Source of the DNA: Egerieenecus sp048201975
GTDB taxonomy: Bacteria > Bacillota > Clostridia > Christensenellales > Aristaeellaceae
DNA: 7,934 nucleotides
Reading direction: 5' to 3'
Assembly (NCBI GenBank): GCA_048201975.1
Contig: DBFBGQ010000022.1
Coordinates: 1 to 7,934, forward strand
In this document: in pieces, positions 4,583 to 7,934 of the stretch
Layout: every line of letters begins with the position of its first letter
How positions within the stretch are numbered: the stretch's first letter is position 1
Position numbers and translations under genes: made by a program
The notes under the pieces: generated by a model
Database searches by the model: none
The model's input: the letters and a program-made list of their open reading frames with translations, nothing else
What the model was told of the DNA's origin: nothing

Positions 4583-5821
4583 ATGGACTTTGAACGGATA
4601 CGGCAGGTGGACGCCCAGGTGGCCGACGCCATCGAGCAGGAGCTGGAGCGGCAGCGCGCCCACATCGAGCTGATTGCATCCGAAAACTTTATTTCCCCGG
4701 CGGTGATGGCCGCCATGGGCACGCCCCTGACCAATAAATATGCTGAGGGCTATCCTGGCAAGCGGTATTATGGCGGCTGCCAGTGTGTGGACGTGGTGGA
4801 AAACCTCGCCCGGGAGCGGGCCTGCCGGCTCTTTCAGGCAGAGCATGCCAACGTGCAGCCCCATAGCGGCGCACAGGCCAACATGGCTGTGTATTTTGCC
4901 ATGCTGGAGCCTGGGGATACGGTGATGGGCATGAATCTCTCCCATGGGGGACACCTCACCCACGGCAGCCCCGTCAACATGAGCGGCAAGTATTTCAAGT
5001 TTGTGCCCTACGGCGTGGACCCCGAGACGGAAACCATCAATTATGAGGAAATGCGCCGCATCGCCCTGGAATGCAAGCCGAAGATGATCGTTTCCGGAGC
5101 GTCCGCCTATCCCCGCGTGATCGATTTCGCCGCCATCCGCGCCATTTGCGACGAGGTGGGCGCACTGATGATGGTGGATATCGCACACATCGCCGGCCTG
5201 GTGGCCGCGGGGCTTCACCCCAGCCCTGTGCCCTATGCGGACTTTGTCACCACCACCACCCACAAGACGCTGCGCGGTCCCCGGGGCGGCATGATCCTGT
5301 GCAAGGGGGAGTACGCCAAGGCCATTGACAAGGCCATTTTCCCCGGCACGCAGGGCGGGCCTCTGGAGCATATCATCGCCGCCAAGGCCGTCTCCTTCCA
5401 GGAGGCGCTGCAGCCCAGCTTCCGGGATTATCAGGAGCAGATCCTGAAAAATGCCAAGGCCATGGAGAACGCCTTCCGGGAGGCGGGGGTGAAGATGGTT
5501 TCCGGCGGCACGGACAATCATCTGCTGCTGCTGGACTTCACCGGCACCGAGACCACCGGCAAGGAGCTGGAGCGTCTGCTGGGCCTGGCCAACATTACCG
5601 TGAACAAGAATACGGTCCCCAACGAAACCCGCAGTCCCTTCGTGACCAGCGGTATCCGCGTTGGCACTCCCGCGGTGACCACCCGCGGCCTCAAGGAGGA
5701 GGACATGAAGCGCGTGGTGGATTGGATGATGCGGATCATCCGGGAGGGCGAGGCCGCCTGCCCGTCTGTCAAGGCCGAGGTGGAGCGCTTCATGCGCGGA
5801 TTCCCCCTGTACGAGGATTGA
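4583..5821 (+). CDS. glyA: Serine hydroxymethyltransferase
   Basis: A 412-aa PLP enzyme of normal family length. It interconverts serine and glycine while loading tetrahydrofolate with a one-carbon unit, in the cytoplasm. The sequence carries the full set of family motifs: ELIASENF (29-36), NKYAEGYPGKRYYGG (51-65), HSGAQAN (94-100), HGGHLTHG (121-128, PLP-stacking His124), VDIAHIAGL (198-206, Asp199 and His202), TTTTHKTLRGPRGG (223-236, PLP Lys228), FPGTQGGP (253-260) and TSGIRVGTPA (355-364, Arg359 for the substrate carboxylate). ATG 4583 follows AAGGAGG closely. The frame is open far upstream, but that part overlaps kdgK out of frame and is not coding. It has its own promoter and sits between two terminator-like hairpins, so it appears monocistronic; I see no functional tie to the neighbouring operon. 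Confidence 0.97.
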   Translation: MDFERIRQVDAQVADAIEQELERQRAHIELIASENFISPAVMAAMGTPLTNKYAEGYPGKRYYGGCQCVDVVENLARERACRLFQAEHANVQPHSGAQANMAVYFAMLEPGDTVMGMNLSHGGHLTHGSPVNMSGKYFKFVPYGVDPETETINYEEMRRIALECKPKMIVSGASAYPRVIDFAAIRAICDEVGALMMVDIAHIAGLVAAGLHPSPVPYADFVTTTTHKTLRGPRGGMILCKGEYAKAIDKAIFPGTQGGPLEHIIAAKAVSFQEALQPSFRDYQEQILKNAKAMENAFREAGVKMVSGGTDNHLLLLDFTGTETTGKELERLLGLANITVNKNTVPNETRSPFVTSGIRVGTPAVTTRGLKEEDMKRVVDWMMRIIREGEAACPSVKAEVERFMRGFPLYED

Positions 5822-5862
5822 GCGCGGAATTTGATAGAGGCATGGGAGAAGCCGCGAGGCGC

Positions 5863-5921
5863 AATCTTCTGTGCTTGCAAGCATGCATAACTTGCAAAGA
5901 TTATGGGATCAAATGCTTTTT
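5863..5921. repeat. Nested inverted repeats after glyA
   Basis: TGCTTGCAAGCA (5872-5883) is a perfect 12-bp palindrome. An alternative fold pairs AATCTT (5863-5868) and TGCAAG with the continuous CTTGCA and AAGATT (5891-5902), leaving a 7-nt bulge. A T-run (about 5917-5921) comes some 15 nt later. This may be a weak glyA terminator or a protein site. Confidence 0.3.
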
Positions 5922-5931
5922 CAACGTTTTG

Positions 5932-5957
5932 TGGGCGCGGCCATAAGGCCGCGCCCA
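5932..5957. terminator. Very stable hairpin between convergent genes
   Basis: TGGGCGCGGCC (5932-5942) pairs perfectly with GGCCGCGCCCA (5947-5957) around an ATAA loop. It is 10 nt past the stop of the minus-strand membrane-protein gene and between two converging genes, the usual place for a shared terminator. A proper T-tract is missing on both sides: TTTT lies before it on the plus strand, and A-rich DNA follows on the minus strand. Confidence 0.5.
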
Positions 5958-5967
5958 TCTGCATCGC

Positions 5968-7254
5968 TCACTTCATGAGCACGATTTCCTCGCTTTCAAG
6001 CTGTGCGTCCTGCGTGGATGAAATCCCGGAGGTCGTCGGCCGCAGCCGCATGTCGCTGGTGTCCGCTGGCAGGTCGTAGCGAATCCCCACAAAGAACTGT
6101 CCGTCCGCGTTGACGCCGAACGAGCCGTCCTGATTGGGATATGCTTCATCGCCGGCGATCAGCATGTAATCGAAAATATAGGCGGACGTATCGGCGGAAT
6201 CGCCGTTTATGTTGGCGGCGCTGGTGTTCGTTAACGCCGCAGCCCATTCGGGGGCATCGAAGATCACTTCGCCGCTGATATCCACCTCCGAGAGGATTAC
6301 CGTCGCCGTGGCGCTGTACACACTGTTTGAAATGGCGCCCGTCATCGTCTCGGCCTCTCCGTTGGGCGTTACGGTAAACGGCAGGCGGAATATACCGCGG
6401 TTTTCCGGCGTGGCAATATGCGCCCAATAGACATTGTTCCCGTCCTGGTAATAGAGGCTGGCCCCATACATGATGGACAGCTCAATCTCGATATCGCCCT
6501 CTGGCGTGAAGCCTTCCGGCATTTCGACCTCCTGGAAGCCCTGAACCGTGAAGTCGTCAACGACTGTTTCGCCGCTATCCAGAATCATCAGCGGCTGACC
6601 GTTCATCTCTGCACCGTCACCCAAGCCCATGCTTTCCTTGCCGATATAGCCCACGGGATGGCTGGCGAAGAACGCGACGTAGCGCTCCTGATCCGCTTCG
6701 AAATACTGCGTGTAGTTGTCGGCATATTGGCCTTCTGCCTGCATGTCCCAGCTGTCAAAGCCGCTGGGCATCCCCTCTCCCTCATACCAGGCAAGCGGGG
6801 CATTCGTCGTGAGCGTATAGGAGTAGTAGAGCTTGCGCCCGTCGTAGTGGGATTGGTTCAGCGTCAGGTGAAAGCTGCGGCCATAGAGATTTTTGAGCAT
6901 CGTATCGCGCACCGTCTGCGGCTGTGCAGCAGCATCGGGCGCGGAGGGCGCCTGTACCGTCTGGGTGTTGTCCACGTCCACAGAGACGTCTTCCAGCTTT
7001 TCCAGGCGTACGGCACTTTGCTCGTTCTGCTGATCGTTCACGGACTGACCAAATACGCCCAGCCCGGCGGCAATCGCCGCGCCGCCAACGATGAGCATCA
7101 TCACAATCACAAATACCATGGCGACGGATATCTTTCTTTTCACGACTTTTTCATCCTTTCTGAAAGCCCGCAGCACCGCTTGCTGGCGCTCCGGAGGAAA
7201 ATCGGCCTTGGACAGGCAGGCTTTCAGCGCATCTTTGAGTTTGCGTTCATCCAC
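5968..7254 (-). CDS. Single-pass membrane protein, probable anti-sigma factor
   Basis: A 428-aa protein with a cytoplasmic head of about 40 residues (DERKLKDALKACLSK, then DFPPERQQAVLRAFRKDEK), one membrane helix at about 41-69 (start KRKISVAMVFVIVMMLIVGG), a disordered Gln/Asp/Val-rich linker to about 115, and a large outside domain rich in Tyr, Asp and Thr. The piece HLTLNQSHYDGRKLYYSYTL recalls the ectodomains of DUF4179/DUF5643-type proteins, which accompany ECF sigma factors in Firmicutes. No HxxxCxxC zinc motif is present, so it is not a ZAS-type anti-sigma. The start is GTG 7254: AAAGGTGGG stands 6 nt upstream, and the sigma-factor stop overlaps the start in GTGGATGA, an 8-nt overlap implying coupled translation. 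The frame is open to 7449, but that part overlaps sigma coding and looks non-protein-like. The role is inferred from architecture and neighbour. Confidence 0.75.
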   Translation of the reverse strand: MDERKLKDALKACLSKADFPPERQQAVLRAFRKDEKVVKRKISVAMVFVIVMMLIVGGAAIAAGLGVFGQSVNDQQNEQSAVRLEKLEDVSVDVDNTQTVQAPSAPDAAAQPQTVRDTMLKNLYGRSFHLTLNQSHYDGRKLYYSYTLTTNAPLAWYEGEGMPSGFDSWDMQAEGQYADNYTQYFEADQERYVAFFASHPVGYIGKESMGLGDGAEMNGQPLMILDSGETVVDDFTVQGFQEVEMPEGFTPEGDIEIELSIMYGASLYYQDGNNVYWAHIATPENRGIFRLPFTVTPNGEAETMTGAISNSVYSATATVILSEVDISGEVIFDAPEWAAALTNTSAANINGDSADTSAYIFDYMLIAGDEAYPNQDGSFGVNADGQFFVGIRYDLPADTSDMRLRPTTSGISSTQDAQLESEEIVLMK

Positions 7255-7774
7255 GAAAATCCCACCTTTCCAGGCTTTTTTTGAGCAGTTGCTGCGCTTT
7301 GCTGATTCGCCGGTAGACGCTGGACGTGGTGATGTGCAGCGCCTGGGCGATATCGCGCGCGGGCAGATCCTGATAATAGTGAAGCAGGATGACCTCCCTG
7401 AATTTGAGCGGCAAGGACAACACGGCGGTGTACAGCTGTATTTCTTCATCGCTGGCCTGGGGAGAAGCCAGTGGCAGCTCCTCCACGGGAACGCGCCTGT
7501 CCACCAATCGAAACCATTTTGACCGTTGCTGATCCCGGCAAAGGTTGATCGCGATGCGCGTCAACCAGGCTTTTTCGCTGGCCTCGCTGTTTCCACGAAA
7601 GCGGCTTCGATGCTGATACGCGCGAAGGAACGTTTCCTGAACGACGTCCTGCGCCAAATGCGCGTCGCCCAGCAATGCCATGGAGGTGCCCACCAGCATG
7701 GGGCCGTAGTCCTTCATCCACCTGGAGAGTTCCGCTTCCGAGGCGTACCCCGGTACCAAGGGCTTGCCTGTCAC
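7247..7774 (-). CDS. ECF-type RNA polymerase sigma factor
   Basis: A 175-aa sigma-70-family protein lacking regions 1 and 3, as in ECF sigma factors. Region 2 spans about residues 20-85, with LLGDAHLAQDVVQETFLRAY (34-53) for core and -10 binding and WLTRIAINLCRDQQR (70-84) at its end. Region 4 spans about 113-165: LPLKFREVILLHYYQDLPAR, then the helix-turn-helix DIAQALHITTSSVYRRISKA (141-160) that reads the -35 box. The start is GTG 7774, with AGGAGGTGA (7789-7781) 6 nt before it; no better ATG is available. Its stop overlaps the start of the probable anti-sigma gene by 8 nt, so the two are made together. The signal and regulon cannot be read from the sequence; envelope stress is a common role for such pairs. 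Confidence 0.92.
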   Translation of the reverse strand: MTGKPLVPGYASEAELSRWMKDYGPMLVGTSMALLGDAHLAQDVVQETFLRAYQHRSRFRGNSEASEKAWLTRIAINLCRDQQRSKWFRLVDRRVPVEELPLASPQASDEEIQLYTAVLSLPLKFREVILLHYYQDLPARDIAQALHITTSSVYRRISKAQQLLKKSLERWDFRG

Positions 7775-7934
7775 GTTCTCTCACCTCCTCACCTATAAGA
7801 CGGAACAAATCCTGGATTTTCGCGTTTTCGGGTGCAAAAAATGGATTTCCCCTTGGGCGGCATTGCGCGCCTGCGAATGCTGCATCCCAAGCGCCGCTCA
7901 GCCATATCAGCCGCTTGGCCCTTTCCAACTTCTT
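7775..7934 (-). promoter_or_regulatory. Leader of the sigma-factor gene with repeats
   Basis: No gene is supported here. I find no convincing sigma-A or ECF-type promoter. AAATCC-T-GGATTT (7807-7819) is a 6-1-6 inverted repeat with another GGATTT at 7843-7848. On the minus strand CCAAGCG (7918-7912) can pair with CGCTTGG (7893-7887), and part of the latter can instead pair with CCCAAG near 7858-7853, which is followed by a T6 run at 7841-7836. These could be operators or an RNA leader, or chance in GC-rich DNA. The promoter may lie beyond the window. Confidence 0.3.

Noticed and set aside
4577..5884. 435-codon minus-strand frame opposite glyA
   Set aside because: Antisense shadow of a highly conserved gene; no independent Shine-Dalgarno or motif.
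7255..7449. N-terminal extension of the anti-sigma frame to ATG 7449
   Set aside because: It lies out of frame within the sigma-factor region 4 coding sequence and is Cys/Arg/Ser/Pro-rich. GTG 7254 has a good Shine-Dalgarno and the coupled overlap.
1..7934. CRISPR array, tRNA or rRNA genes
   Set aside because: No regularly spaced repeats and no recognisable tRNA cloverleaf or rRNA sequence on either strand.

Overview
The window looks like chromosomal DNA of a fairly GC-rich Firmicute, most likely a gut-type Clostridia lineage. The grounds are strong AGGAGG-type Shine-Dalgarno sites, a KDPG aldolase fused to a VOC domain, a clostridial-style ECF sigma/anti-sigma pair, and the tail of a clostridial-style relaxase at the left edge. 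This placement is inferred from protein style; no rRNA or other marker gene is present.

Layout. (1) Bases 1-445 look like the end of an integrated mobile element. A relaxase C-terminus (+) is followed by an AT-rich stretch (about 31% GC by hand count over 241-420, against about 63% in a 60-base sample just beyond). That stretch holds a compact minus-strand unit: promoter, Shine-Dalgarno, 31-codon peptide gene, terminator. The peptide closely resembles staphylococcal delta-hemolysin in its pattern of residues and is the most interesting item in the window. Direct repeats (428-445) and a 14-bp palindrome (444-457) sit at the composition switch. (2) Bases 513-4476 are a sugar-acid catabolic locus. 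A PIG-L/LmbE-type deacetylase (-) is divergent from an apparent operon (+) of IclR-family regulator, KDPG aldolase-VOC fusion and 2-keto-3-deoxygluconate (KDG) kinase, closed by a clear intrinsic terminator. (3) Bases 4505-5821 carry glyA, serine hydroxymethyltransferase, with its own promoter. (4) Bases 5968-7774 (-) encode an ECF sigma factor translationally coupled to a single-pass membrane protein that is probably its anti-sigma factor. The sigma gene has a repeat-rich leader reaching the right edge.

How the genes fit together. KDG kinase phosphorylates KDG to KDPG, and the aldolase splits KDPG into pyruvate and glyceraldehyde-3-phosphate. This is the shared lower end of hexuronate (pectin or glycosaminoglycan-derived) catabolism. 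The IclR protein is the obvious candidate regulator, with an inverted repeat just downstream of its promoter's -10 box. The upper pathway (isomerases, dehydratases, transporters) is not in the window. glyA and the sigma/anti-sigma pair appear to be separate units.
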